Source of the DNA: Dryococelus australis
Taxonomy: Eukaryota; Arthropoda; Insecta; Phasmatodea; Phasmatidae
DNA: 64,000 bases
Direction: 5' to 3'
Assembly: GCA_029891345.1 (NCBI GenBank)
Contig: CM056997.1
Span: forward strand, 215,923,212 to 215,987,211
Shown piece by piece: positions 11,458-21,439 of this stretch. Each line of letters starts with the position of its first letter. Positions within the stretch are counted from its first letter, which is position 1. The position numbers and the translations under genes were made by a program. Below the pieces are notes generated by a model. It was not told the DNA's origin and ran no database searches. It worked only from the letters and a program-made list of their open reading frames with translations.

Positions 11458-12453
11458 AGACAAAAAAAATTGCAAACAATATAGAGAAGAATATAGAGAG
11501 AAGAAGATAGATAATTGAAAAGTTTAAAACTTTTAGAAAATTTCGCCAAGATGAATATGATAAAATAAAAAACATGATCAACCATTGATAGATGCGATAG
11601 AAGATTTGGGGCAAAAAATTGGACATGTAACAAATGAGTATAAAAACTTAATAAAAGAACTTGTTCCATTTGCTGTTAAGAATTTAGACAACCCACAGAC
11701 ACAAACAGGAACATCTTTTGAAAGAAACCTGTTTGGTAAAACAGGCACTGATGAACGCTATGACAATGGTATTAAACAAATTGGCAATGACGATGAATGC
11801 TATGACGATGGCATCAAACGCATTGACGATGATAATGAACACTATGACGAAGCGTTGGGGAATTTTAAAACTGATATCTCACAGTTAACTAACACTACAA
11901 CACAACATTTGTTGATAAGATAGTGGCCGATTTCTTAATTGACTGCAAAGACGATGTTTTTGGACTAAGGGCTGATAAAGGTAAATTGAATATTGGTGAT
12001 AGCGAAGTAACATTCATCAATGACAAATGTACTGTAAAGGGTCGAATATACACTGGAACTGATGGTTTGATTAAATTACTAACTCATAAGAAAGTTACAG
12101 AAAAAGACTACACTGCAACCGACCTTGAAAACTATAATCGTATCCTAGCAGATACAAACACAGTTTTTCAAAGCAATGATCCAAGCTTGGGAACGTCAAA
12201 ATCGAGTAAAGGGAATAAATTGAAAATTATTGTTAAACCTATTTACGGTTCGATTAAAAAGAAACATCTCTCACCTAAAAAAGAGAAGGGTATAAAGAAG
12301 TATACAGACTATCCTAAAGAATACATATGGATGGGTGATGTTAGGATACTTATTGATCGACTTCTCGTTATTTATGGTGAAGAGAATACTGGAAATGATT
12401 ACTATTACAATGAAAAAGTTGGAATATTGAAAATTCTCAACAGTAAGTTTTAG
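11455..12453 (+). pseudogene. DUF8207-type Polinton protein
   Basis: Conserved arthropod Polinton protein of unknown role, probably virion-associated from its place among structural genes. The N-terminal part is basic and helical (KFKTFRKFRQDEYDKIKN). From 11585 the frame is open (112 aa) and holds three imperfect 13-14-residue acidic repeats (DERYDNGIKQIGN, DECYDDGIKRIDD, NEHYDEALGNFKT). After a stop/frame change at about 11922, an open 176-aa piece (11923-12453) carries a FGLRADKGKLNIGDSEVTF segment and an YTGTDGLIKLLT segment, which I recognise as the DUF8207 pattern, and ends with RILIDRLLVIYGEENTGN. Family naming is from memory. Confidence 0.72.
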
Positions 12454-12463
12454 TGACTTTGTT

Positions 12464-12871
12464 GTGAATAATCCATATCTGATACGAATGTTAAACAGAA
12501 TACCACATACTTTTTGGGAATCGGAGCATTACAGAAAAGGGTTACTCAATGATGTAAAAAATTCACTACCTTTTGAGTTCCATGCACCCGGTTATCAGTA
12601 CTTAGGTCCAGGTACTAGACTAAAAGAGAGAATCAAGTGTGGTGATAAACCCATTAATCTACTAGATGCGGCTGCAATGGAACATGATATAGCTTATCAT
12701 TAACATAAAGATGTAGCTGAAAGACATGTAGCTGACAAAGAACTAGAAAAGAAAACGTTCAAAAGATTGTTAAGTTCAGATGCTGATCTCAATGAGAGAT
12801 TGTGGGCTGGTGTTACTGGATCTGCCATGCATATTAAACGTAAGCTTGATTGCGGAATTAAAATGAAATGA
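12464..12871 (+). pseudogene. phospholipase A2-like (parvovirus VP1-type) protein
   Basis: Small protein with the PLA2 fold used by parvovirus capsids to breach endosomal membranes. Visible: Ca-binding-loop-like GYQYLGPGTRL and active-site helix DAAAMEHDIAYH with the His-Asp dyad and downstream Tyr. A stop (TAA) follows directly after HDIAYH. The frame then continues open (HKDVAERHVADKELEKK) to GIKMK and a stop at 12871, so it is a single-lesion pseudogene of ~135 codons. The basic C-terminal tail could be a DNA- or capsid-binding tail. The catalytic residues look intact, so loss is by the nonsense change. Confidence 0.82.
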
Positions 12872-12891
12872 TAAAATATTTCTTAAAATAA

Positions 12892-13317
12892 ATGAAAGTA
12901 AAAAACATTGTATTTTAAGTTCCTAACAATGAGTTGGAGGGTTTGAATATTGATTCTTTCCTAACGAAAGACCAACTGGATTGTAAAAACAAGAAATCAA
13001 AGGAGGACAAAGGGATGACTATCACAATTTGAGTTCCATAGCTTAAGGAAATGTCCAAAGAAATGAAAACTGGAAATGGTTTGACAGTTCACAAGGGTGG
13101 ATTTTTACCCTTAATTTTTGCAGAATTTGGAGCTCTAGGAGCATTAGCTAGTGGTGCATCATCTATCGCTACATCAGTAATTAATGCTAAGAAGAAAAAC
13201 CAAGAATTGGAAGAACAACACAGACATAATTTAGCCATGGAGGAATATGGAAAGGGATTGAAGAAAGTCAAGTGGGGTAAAAATGTTAAAAAAAGTAACT
13301 CCACTCAGAAACTTTGA
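12892..13317 (+). pseudogene. pX/core-like virion protein
   Basis: Likely small virion protein. It starts at AAATAAATG (ATG 12892), with an N-terminal part (INIDSFLTKDQL-like) closely paralleled in element B, and three stops before 13051. The rest is open: HKGGFLPLIFAEFGALGALA is a GG-x-LP hydrophobic segment like the membrane-active C-terminus of adenovirus pX, followed by a charged helix (EELEEQHRHNLAMEE type) and a lysine-rich end. The GG could be a protease processing site for the adjacent adenain-like enzyme. The last 35 bases overlap the protease start. Confidence 0.65.
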
Positions 13318-13716
13318 TATTGATCAATTGGTAAAAAAATTAAACATAAAAAATTTTTGGGGTGTATTTATGATCGATGAGATACTTAACACGCCACTCG
13401 ATAATGAATGTGGGATTGTTAACTAGATGTTTCGACAAACTCTGGTACACACTGGGTATGCTATTGGAAAAAAGAAAACGACAAATATTATTTTTATTCA
13501 TTTGGCAGAAATACACCACGACAATTAATAGCATATCTCGGAACTAATATTTTTTATAGCGATGATAGAATTCAAAATTTCAGTCAAGTAACCTGTGGTT
13601 ATTTGTGTGTAATTGTGCTAAATCACTTTTCACATAATTTTAAATTTACAAAAATTATTTCACTATTACTAAAGAATGGATATATGTGGAAATGCATTAA
13701 TGAGCTCTTGGATTGA
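13283..13716 (+). pseudogene. PRO: adenain-like cysteine protease
   Basis: Virion maturation protease of Polintons (C5 family). The first 47 codons are open (LRNFDIDQLVKKLNIKNFWG...ECGIVN), then a stop/frame break near 13424. The second part is open and shows GTHWVCYW (catalytic His), DKYYFYSFG where the usual acidic residue of a YFDSFG-type motif is replaced by Tyr, and IQNFSQVTCGYLC with Gln seven residues before the catalytic Cys. It ends at TGA 13716. Same layout in element B, where the Asp position is retained. Confidence 0.82.
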
Positions 13717-14260
13717 AGATCAAATTAAAGAACACGCGGACAATGATACAACTACTGAGAAGATTAATCCTAATGATTTAGTTTCCAACACACAGTTCGT
13801 CTTTATAGCCACACTGACAAGAAATAAAAGATCATTGGATAAAATCTATCTTATTTACTTGGAAGTAGATAATAATATAGATTTTGAACAAAAAAGACTG
13901 AGACATGTGGGAGATCCCATTGCACCGATGGATGCAATCAATTTAGAGTACTATCAGAAAAACAGGATTGACATTATTCGTTTAGTTGGAAAATACAGTC
14001 CAAAAGAAAAAGTATTTTACTTTGGTAATCAAAGAGAATATTTTTTTATGAGAGATGAAACTATAGTTGAAATAATCATAAAACCAGAGAAATATAAAAG
14101 TGTTACTAACTTATACCATGAACGGAAAAATATTGACATGTATAAAACTTTTGAAGTATACTCTGACTATATGATATATTTTAAAATACCAAAAGCCCGC
14201 AATGTACCCGAAGGTACAATTGTGTTTATTGAAATAGTTATGTTATACCAATACATTTAA
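13700..14260 (+). CDS. unidentified Polinton structural-region protein, intact frame
   Basis: An intact 186-codon frame if read from ATG 13700 (MSSWIEDQIKEHADND); an upstream in-frame ATG at 13676 lies inside the protease gene and is less likely. Not recognised by motif. The N-terminal ~20 residues are helical and acidic; the rest alternates hydrophobic strands and charged turns (FVFIATLTRN, KIYLIYLEVD, IVFIEIVMLYQYI), suggesting a beta-rich virion protein. It overlaps the protease end by 17 bp. It is one of very few element A genes without a lesion. Confidence 0.6.
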   Translation: MSSWIEDQIKEHADNDTTTEKINPNDLVSNTQFVFIATLTRNKRSLDKIYLIYLEVDNNIDFEQKRLRHVGDPIAPMDAINLEYYQKNRIDIIRLVGKYSPKEKVFYFGNQREYFFMRDETIVEIIIKPEKYKSVTNLYHERKNIDMYKTFEVYSDYMIYFKIPKARNVPEGTIVFIEIVMLYQYI

Positions 14261-14278
14261 AAAGATCAGATTATGTTG

Positions 14279-14307
14279 GTTTTTATGGAAGTACTTCCAT
14301 TAAAAAC
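14279..14307. terminator. hairpin between convergent structural gene and ATPase
   Basis: Palindrome ATGGAAGTACTTCCAT with flanking GTTTTT...AAAAAC, 29 bp in all with one bulged base. It lies 18 bp after the stop at 14260 and 45 bp before the convergent ATPase stop. Confidence 0.6.
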
Positions 14308-14351
14308 ATACTTATAATCTAAGAATTTAAAAAGTCTTTAATTTTATCATG

Positions 14352-15019
14352 CTACTTACTATTATTTAACTTACGAGTCATATCTATTGTAATAAAACCA
14401 TTTTCATTATTCCAACATTTTGAGCAAGTCTCCCTAAATTTCTCAAATGACATATCACCACCAAAAAAATCACTATGAATATGTTTAAGATTTGTATCAC
14501 CTCGTCTGAATATGCAAAGAAAATTGGTTTTATCTCTTATAAGCTGCTTAGTTACTTTTGAGTATGTCTGGGCTAAATAGAAACAATCAATATCTTTGTG
14601 TCTACCGCGAGTAAAGTAATCCCTTACCATATTTTGATTTTCAAGTATGATGAAATCGAAAATAACTATAGACTATTTATGACATTAAGTTACATCAACC
14701 ATTTCTTCATTTGATGGAAAGAAGTATGATATCGGTTTATTAAATAATTTTGATGCTACATCTATATCTTTCTTTAAATTGATATATTTTGGTGATCCAG
14801 ACTTTTTGAACATACATAGAGAGTACCAAAGTCCAACCATCCCTGAGCATATATAAAATTATCTATCATATGTGTAGTTTTTCCACAGTTACTAGGACCC
14901 ACTATCAAACATCTAATATTACTAGGTAATAATTCACCATGACGTTTTGTCGATACAGTCTTGTCTGGTATTCTTATTTTAATATCCCAGTCTACATGTT
15001 TCGTGTTTTTCTTGCTCAT
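14352..15019 (-). pseudogene. ATP: FtsK/HerA (A32-like) genome-packaging ATPase
   Basis: ATPase that drives DNA into Polinton capsids. The N-terminal open piece (15019-14774, 81 aa) starts at AATAAATG and carries Walker A IVGPSNCGKTTHMI. Between 14774 and 14640 the frame breaks; the expected Walker B strand is visible as IVIFDFIILENQ, with the second acidic residue changed to Phe. The C-terminal open piece (14630-14352) has TRGRHKDIDCFYLAQTYSKV, the sensor region with the conserved Gln, and KTNFLCIFRRGDTNLKHIH. Transcribed divergently from the penton-like gene across a 30-bp spacer. Confidence 0.87.
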
Positions 15020-15052
15020 TTATTAATACATTCTTTAATAATATGATAAATG
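15017..15052. promoter_or_regulatory. divergent start region of ATPase and penton-like genes
   Basis: Two start codons face outward 30 bp apart: minus-strand ATTAATAAATG (ATPase) and plus-strand TATGATAAATG (penton-like). The spacer is pure AT apart from two bases. The short distance implies a shared bidirectional promoter. Confidence 0.5.
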
Positions 15053-15772
15053 AGTAAAGTATTCAAACTAACATAGCAAATCAGTGTTGAAGATGAGACT
15101 ACTTTGCCCTTTAGATATAGAGGGGCGCTCATTGGCTTTAGTTCAGTTCTATACTACTTATCTAACACATAACATTATCTATGGGAGAAATAAGCTATAT
15201 TTTGTGGGTCATAATGAAATGGAATCAGCAATTGATATTCCAGTTGGTCAATATAACGTAAAAGATCTTGAAAAAACTATAAAAGTAATTTTTTCATTTA
15301 GTGTAGATTCAATGGGCGGGAAAGAAAATTATGTATCTTTCGAGCTGGATAAAATAACAAACAGTGAAAGTAAAATGTATGCTTAAATTACTGTTTGGAA
15401 AGCGGGGTCCAATAGAAAAACTTTTGGGTTTCGTAAAAAATAAACTCTGAAAGAAAATGTGGACAATTATGACGATACAATTCCAAAATTTGCTCAATTT
15501 GAAACAATAAATATAAACTGTATATAATAAATGGTATGATATTAAAACATGATGAATATAATCACAGAGAAACTAACATAATTACCACTTTTAAACCAAG
15601 AACAATATTTGGATTTGGTGATACGATCTATTACGAACCAGCTTATCCATTATTTTTTCCAGTGCAAACAAATCAAGTTAATGAAATAATAGTTGGAATT
15701 AAGGATGAAAAAGGTAAGTTAATTAACTTTGATTTGTCCGAAAGAACAGTGGTATTAGAGATGATACCATAG
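15050..15772 (+). pseudogene. penton-like minor capsid protein
   Basis: Probable vertex/minor capsid protein. Pieces: MSKVFKLT start at 15050, then in another frame an IEGRSLALVQFYTTYLTHNI region and a segment with SAIDIPVGQYNVKDLEKTIK (about 15220-15280). The last, open piece (15536-15772) has IFGFGDTIYYEPAYPLFFPV and ends EIIVGIKDEKGKLINFDLSE, the C-terminal pattern I associate with Polinton penton-like proteins. Element B has a clear homologue at 56104-56806 in the same place next to the ATPase. The single-jelly-roll assignment is inference. Confidence 0.62.
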
Positions 15773-15819
15773 ATATTTTTTTTTTGGGTTGGAAGTAGTC
15801 AAATTCTACATATATTAAG

Positions 15820-15843
15820 GTTAATAGTTTTTAAACTATTAAC
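15820..15843. terminator. perfect 11-bp hairpin after penton-like gene
   Basis: GTTAATAGTTT (15820-15830) and AAACTATTAAC (15833-15843) pair perfectly with a 2-nt spacer. It lies 48 bp beyond the penton-like stop. Confidence 0.6.
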
Positions 15844-16097
15844 GTTTCATGTGATAAATATGAATAATATTGCTATAGAAAGTGCAATGAAAGATAGAAA
15901 AAGAATTCAATTTTTTGGCTACTTTAATATATCGAATTTGGAGATGTGTATCTAAATTTTTAATTAGACTATGTTGTAGCACATTGCCAAAGTCAGAGTG
16001 ATAATTGTGTTTTAATGATTGGATAACCATTAAAACTTTATAGTGATATGAACACAAATAAAAATCAACTGATTTCTAATTATACGACGACGATCAT
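15844..16097. other. gene remnant zone with a second hairpin
   Basis: Short frames on both strands but nothing recognisable. A hairpin at 16009-16036 (GTTTTAATGATT / AACCATTAAAAC, 11 of 12 paired, loop GGAT) marks the boundary toward the convergent small OB-like gene, whose stop is at 16098-16100. Confidence 0.5.
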
Positions 16098-16391
16098 TTA
16101 CTCTTTAAAAAACCGAATAGAATGAATTTGTTTTACACCACAATCCACCATTCCATCATATGCAAAACTTATACCTTCACAATTAACATCATTTAAAACT
16201 TATTCACTGAAAATCTGAACATATTTGTCTGGTAAGGTTACTTTAGACTTTCCAGAAATAATTGCCACTTTGTATTCATGCCGTGTATCATTTATTTCAG
16301 CATGGTTTATGAGATAGGACTGTCCAATTGTAAGTTCGGAAAGTTTCTTAAATTGTTTGGTTCTATTTAATACATTTAGTAACTGATCCAT
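16098..16391 (-). pseudogene. small OB-fold-like conserved protein, one internal stop
   Basis: About 97 codons starting MDQLLNVLNRTKQFKKL directly at the inner edge of the right TIR. Segments: LTIGQSYLINHAE, TRHEYKVAIISG and VTLPDKYVQIFSE, a beta-rich pattern with an LP-x-(K/R)-Y motif that I recognise from small arthropod Polinton proteins and that suggests an OB-type nucleic-acid-binding fold. A TAA follows IFSE; the frame then continues to FAYDGMVDCGVKQIHSIRFF and stops at 16098. A homologue sits near the TIR of element C (61840-62121). Transcription from the TIR-borne TATATAATAAA is likely. Confidence 0.62.
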
Positions 16392-16815
16392 CTTTATTAT
16401 ATACAACATTTTATTTTTACGTATTCAAATTTCCTGAGACACCCTTTTTTTTTTCAACTACGCCCAAACGCATGTTTTTACGCGTATTTTTGCAGATGCA
16501 CTCAAACGCAAAGTTTAACACAACTTTTTTTTCTAATGAGTACGATCTAACCAACGTAACTTTTAAAACCACTTTTTTGCAGTTGCACCCAAACGCAACT
16601 TTTTGTCACTTTTTTTGCAACTGCTCCCAAACGCAACTTTTTACACGTTTTTTTTTTTTTTTTGCGGTTGCTCCCAAACGCATCTTTTTGAGTCACTTTT
16701 TTTGCGGTTGCTCTCGAATCGGCATTTGATGGTTTTCTGATGGCTTGAGAATTTCATTTACAGTTGGTTTTCTGATAACTGGGGGCTGTGCTCGAATCGG
16801 CATTTCTATACTATT
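16392..16815. repeat. right terminal inverted repeat of Polinton A
   Basis: Complement of 3825-4161 with extra internal subrepeats: the block GCAACTGC-CCCAAACGC and neighbours recurs about every 45 bp between 16480 and 16720. Inner edge TTTATTATATACAA (16392-16405) is the complement of the left TIR's TTGTATATAATAAA. Confidence 0.93.
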
Positions 16816-16849
16816 TACATAAAATAAATAACTCAAAAGAATTTTAAAC

Positions 16850-16963
16850 ATGTTTACCAATATTTTCTTAGCTATAAGCATGGCTATTATTGTAATTGCT
16901 CTATTAGACTTTTATTATTTATTTGCATGCTTTCTGAAATATCCAGAACCTAAATGTGCTTAA
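16850..16963 (+). CDS. 37-codon membrane microprotein ORF just outside TIR
   Basis: ATG 16850 to TAA 16963 encodes a single hydrophobic helix (ISMAIIVIALLDFYYLFA) with short polar ends. It lies 34 bp outside the element A terminus and is followed by TTTTTAATGGA, the arm of the hairpin seen at 9027. No family recognised; it may be chance. Confidence 0.25.
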   Translation: MFTNIFLAISMAIIVIALLDFYYLFACFLKYPEPKCA

Positions 16964-17384
16964 ATGGTTTTTAATGGACATTTAATTGATTTTTTAAAAC
17001 ATTGAAACATGGAAACTCTGGCAAACCGTTCTACAGTGTTCAAAACTATATTCATGATTCTTCCATACGCACAAGTCGTAGTTTTCTGAAACTTTTGGTA
17101 GAGTGCTTACAAGATTTTAATGAATTGTGCCACGTTTTATGTTGTGTAGGTACAATGTTCCATTGGAAGTCGCTCTACTTATGCCTTAAGCGAGTCAAGG
17201 TAAGTTTAGGGCGTTTCGCTGCTAGGTTGAGTGCACTTCGAAATATGTATGTAACTCTCCTTAACACTGCAATACATTTCTACAGTCAGTGTGAGGTAGT
17301 TTCCGCTTCTTTGGCCGTGAGTTCAGACCTGCGTTCACGCTGCAGAGAAATTAACGTGGTAGTAACAGCATTTCTCTTGTATAG
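16964..17384. other. spacer, nothing recognised
   Basis: Open frames here read into the following SINE and look fortuitous. No motif found. Confidence 0.5.
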
Positions 17385-17640
17385 GGACCACGGTGGTGTA
17401 GTGGGTAGACTAATTGCCTCCCACCTAGGCGAAACAGGTTCGATTCATGGCGGGATCGCTCTCGGGTTTTTGCAAGTGGATATCGTGCCGGTCGATGTCG
17501 GACGGATATCGTACCCCACCCTAGCATTCCATCGCTGCTCCATACTCACCTCACGTAATACATTTTGGTTTTCCAGATCTCGATTATAATAGCCACCCGA
17601 ATCTTTCACTCCATTCCACTGTCGTACAGCAGGCTTGCAT
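17385..17640 (+). repeat. tRNA-derived SINE
   Basis: The head resembles a tRNA gene with box A-like GGTGTAGTGGGTAGAC and box B GGTTCGATTC. The body shares GTGCCGG, CTCCATACTCACCTCAC and related blocks with the copies at 31071 and (inverted) 18057. It ends near TCCATTCCACTGTCG. Confidence 0.75.
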
Positions 17641-19619
17641 CGTACTTAAAAATAAAAAAGTAATTAGTCTTTTTTATTAGACGATTCAGTATCGTTACGA
17701 CTTGTTTTCGGAATTCCAAGTAAAGTGTATGGTGAAAACATTATTAACGTGTAATCAAGATCAAATGAAATTATGAATTATGTTACTAGACACTTATCTG
17801 AAATGGCATCCGGACTCCTTACTCAGTAGTAATATGTTTAGATATTATAATGTTCTCCAATGATTCAAAGGTAAATCATAATTTTTCCGGATATCCATAA
17901 ACTTAATTTCTAAATATATGTGTTTATTCTGCACCCAGAATGAATGGTTACCGAAGTGGAAAATTGGTGTTTTTCATAACGCAACTATTTATACTTTCCT
18001 TATTTTTAACAATTTACTAAAGCAAACTTCATAAAACACGTTTGAAAGCCCATGAGGATGAAGCGAGGCGAGTGTGGAGCATCGCCGGTATGCGAGGGCG
18101 GGGAAAACGGGAGATCACCTAGAAAACCCGCCGACCAGCTACATCCTCCGACACAATTTCCACACGCGAAAATCCGGAAGCGATACCGGTCTTGTTATTT
18201 CATAGTTTTAATTCCTCATGACACTATTTAATATTTTGTGTATGAATGGAGATTGAGTGTCTGAAGATGAAGTATTTGTGAATGAATGGAAATGTCATTT
18301 ATCATATATTATTTAAATATTGACACAATACTAACACATAAGTCTGGATTTGAAAACCAACATTATGCAAGAGCTTTGAAAATTGAAGGAGTGGGGAAAT
18401 ATAAATGCTCGAGAAAATAATGGGAATGAATATGAAAAGGAATGAGGAACTTGTAGAAACTCGAGAAAACCCCGTAGACACAGGTGAAGTTGGAACACTT
18501 TGGTGATACAACCCACACTTTTGTTACTCGACAGGGCAAGTTTTCCGGAAGTCGAAAGTGGTTTGAAAGAAATATATTTATCCACCCAGATATACGACCT
18601 CTTGTCAGCACAGCGCGCCTAAAGACTATGGCTGTTCCAGGATGTCCCCCCTACATCACCAAGTGACGGCGGGCATCAACTTTGTCTTGTAACAAACTAA
18701 AATATTATGAAAAGGACACATGCAATTATAAATCACTCAATAAAAATTGAGTGTTACTTAAAAATTGCAACGGCTGTGAGTCAACACTAGGATGTATGCT
18801 GCTGTCTCTGGTATAACACATATACCTTACAGAAACTCCGAAAACATAAACGCATTTAACGTTGAGGGAGACGTGATTAAATTGTTCGTGGATAATAACT
18901 CATTAAAAGTAGATTGGTAGGGAAATAGTTGATACAACTTTTTTGCGCTGTAAGACATTTATTTGTGACGTGTTATATACAACGTAATGTCCATCAAAAC
19001 CTTAGTCGACATTCCGACAGTGGCCGAAGCAGACGTGTGTTGGCTCCCAAAAACCTCGCTCACCGCAAGTGCTACACTGGACTCGTTCCTACAGCAACCT
19101 CCCGAGCGAACGGACCTGTATTATATTAAAAACATTAAAAATTGTAAGGTATGTGTCCATTCTAAACAGTTGTGTTTTGAATTCGTCGTTATTGTGTTGT
19201 AGGACTAGCGCGGTTTAATTCAAGTGGTGTTATTTATTCCGTCTTAAATTATATATTTGTACGGAAGTTTGATTAACTAGTAGCATTCTTTATAACACCA
19301 GGATAGCTGGGCTCTGTAATTCGTTTGTGGTTTCTTGGTATTTGATTCGTGTCATTTAGTCTGTCTTAAACTATATATTGATAGGGTAATAGTTTTTGGA
19401 ATTCTTTATAACACCAGGATAGTTGTGCCGGTATTGATGTGGAAATAGGTTCTGTAATTCTTTTGTCATTTGCGATTAGTTTAATTTATTTGTAGAGAAA
19501 TAGTTGTTAATATATTTTTTAAATTTTGTTGTTTCATCTAGTACGTGCATCGTATATATTATATTTATAGATTTGTGATAGTCTTATAGATGCATTTCTT
19601 TTAATTGGATTTGTAAACA
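17641..19619. other. host spacer with an inverted SINE body and a tandem duplication
   Basis: No gene seen. 18057-18187 is GC-rich and is the complement of the SINE body (complement reads GGATTTTCGCGTGTGG, TTGTGTCGGAGGATG, CACACTCGCCTCGCTTC), lacking the tRNA-like head. 19240-19470 holds an imperfect ~115-bp tandem duplication sharing TTCTTTATAACACCAGGATA at about 19288 and 19401. Confidence 0.65.
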
Positions 19620-20068
19620 GTCGCTGTCCTCTCTAAAAGTACTGGAGAGTCTAGGAAATGCCACTAGGGTCCTATACTTGTTGAAGGAAAAATTCTGACA
19701 TTCATCTCCCTGTGGTAGAGAGGGGGCAACGTTTGAATATACGAGTTACGGATATTCAAGAGGCTAACGAATGCAGAGACCGAATGACTCCCGGGATAAG
19801 GAGCCCCCCTCTATCAAGTGCCAATGGCTTCTTTGGAGGGCGGATGAGCGGATAGAGGTTGGGGCACCCTCTTGCCCTTGGGGTACGAAAGCATCCCAGA
19901 AGGCGCATGAACAACAAGATGGCCAACGGCATGAAAATGCAGAAAGCGACGAGAAACTACTGCATTAGCGATCCATATGGATTCTCTCTAGTAAAACATC
20001 ATGGCTGTGCTTAAAAAAAAATATTTCGGAGTTTCAAGTCCCCCAATCCGATCTCCGGGGGAACATCT

Positions 20069-20908
20069 TTGAGCAACACTTTAAAGAAGTTGATAATGAA
20101 TGACAGCATAAAGGTAAGTACACGGAATGTAAGAACAATGACACAAGCTGAAAAAATTAACAAGGCAGTTCAGGAAATGGACAGGATCAGTATTAAAATT
20201 ATGGGTGTGAGTGAAATGCGATGGCCAGGATCAGGTTCTTGTGACATTAATGAACATTGAATGTATTATTCCGGCACATCCAACGGACAATACCAGTTTG
20301 GTGTAGGACTCACAGTGTGTAATTCAATCGCACTGTATATCACTAATTTTGTACCTGTCTCAGAAAGACTTATGTTGGTTCAAATAAATGCTAGACCTGC
20401 TAATGTAACCATCATACAGGTTTACGCTCCAACAACAGACGAGAGTGATGACGCTGTAACAAGATTGTATTCCTAGATCATAGACATCCTAACTAAATTA
20501 CCAATGCAAGATCTTACAATAACAATAGGAGATTTCAATGCTAAATTTGGAAGAAGCTCTGAGGGTGATTTCATTGGCACATACGGCCTTGGCGAGCGAA
20601 ATGAAAGTGGTGAACAACTTAGTACATTTGCAGGAGAACAAGGATTTGTAATAACCAACACCTTCTTTACCCTACCGATACCTAGTCTATATACATGGAA
20701 ATCTCCTAGAGATTCGTCCGGAAGCATTATCAGAAACCAGAACGATTGTATTGTGATAAATCAAAGGTACAGGAACAACCTTTCCTTAGTGAGAAAATAT
20801 CGTGGTGCAGATACATCCTCAGATCATAGTCCCTTGTTCGGCGTTTTCAAAATTAGAATGAAGTATATCAGAAAGAAAACAGTCACAAATTACAACTTAG
20901 AAACTTAA
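20069..20908 (+). pseudogene. RTE-like APE endonuclease
   Basis: Reads STRNVRTMTQAEK, then IMGVSEMRWPGSG (catalytic Glu), VYAPTTDESDD, ITIGDFNAKFG (GDFN), a YGLGERNESGEQL segment, YTWKSPRDSSG and SSDHSPLFGVF (SDH). These are the ordered APE motifs of RTE/CR1-like elements. Two in-frame stops (near 20258 and 20474) split it; the longest intact piece is 20504-20908. Confidence 0.88.
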
Positions 20909-21439
20909 AGAACCCTCCATAAGAAATCAACTCGAGATACATCTCAATAATGAAATAAGCGTATTATCTGAAGCCTTGAGTACTGAAGAGAACTGTGAAA
21001 TACTAAAACACATTGTGGAATTTATTAAAAACATTTGAAATCAGATTTCACAAAAAAGAAAACATGAATGACTGAAGAAATCCTCAACATGATGCAGAGG
21101 AGGGTGGTAAAAAATGAGCCTATTGAATACAATAAAATCAATAAAGCGATTAGAACAAAGACAAGAGAGGCAAAAAAAAATGAACGGAAAATGTTCGGAT
21201 ATAGAAGTTTTACAACTGAAGCATGACAGTTTCAATGTCCATCGAATATTCAGAGATATAAACGGGAAGTATAAATCAAGAACAGTGAACAAGTTGGTTG
21301 AAATGAAGGAAAAGTCATTGTTGGTACAGAAGAAATTAAAGATACACAGCAAAGACATATAGAACATCTATTTTATGACAATCGACCAGATCTTCCACAA
21401 ATAAATTGTGAGAGAGGATCTATCATCCTGGTAGAATAA

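Larger units (their letters stand above)
3825..16815 (+). mobile_element. Polinton/Maverick (adintovirus-like) element A
   Basis: A 13-kb self-synthesising DNA transposon. Termini read AGTAGTATAG at the left and AATAGTATAG on the complement of the right end. Inverted terminal repeats are about 337 bp (left) and 424 bp (right). Flanking hexamers CACATA (3819-3824) and TACATA (16816-16821) match 5 of 6 bases, the expected 6-bp target duplication. Inside are the diagnostic genes: protein-primed DNA polymerase B, retroviral-type integrase, double-jelly-roll capsid, penton-like protein, FtsK/A32-type ATPase and adenain-like protease, plus BRO, PLA2-like and pX-like genes. Almost every gene has stops or frameshifts, so the copy is dead. 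Confidence 0.93.

Noticed and set aside
15531..15772. Separate gene starting at the TATATAATAAATG at 15521
   Set aside because: The sequence upstream continues the penton-like reading across this point, so the motif is probably inside the gene.
17002..17589. 195-codon plus-strand frame
   Set aside because: Its second half runs through the SINE and no domain is visible; fortuitous.
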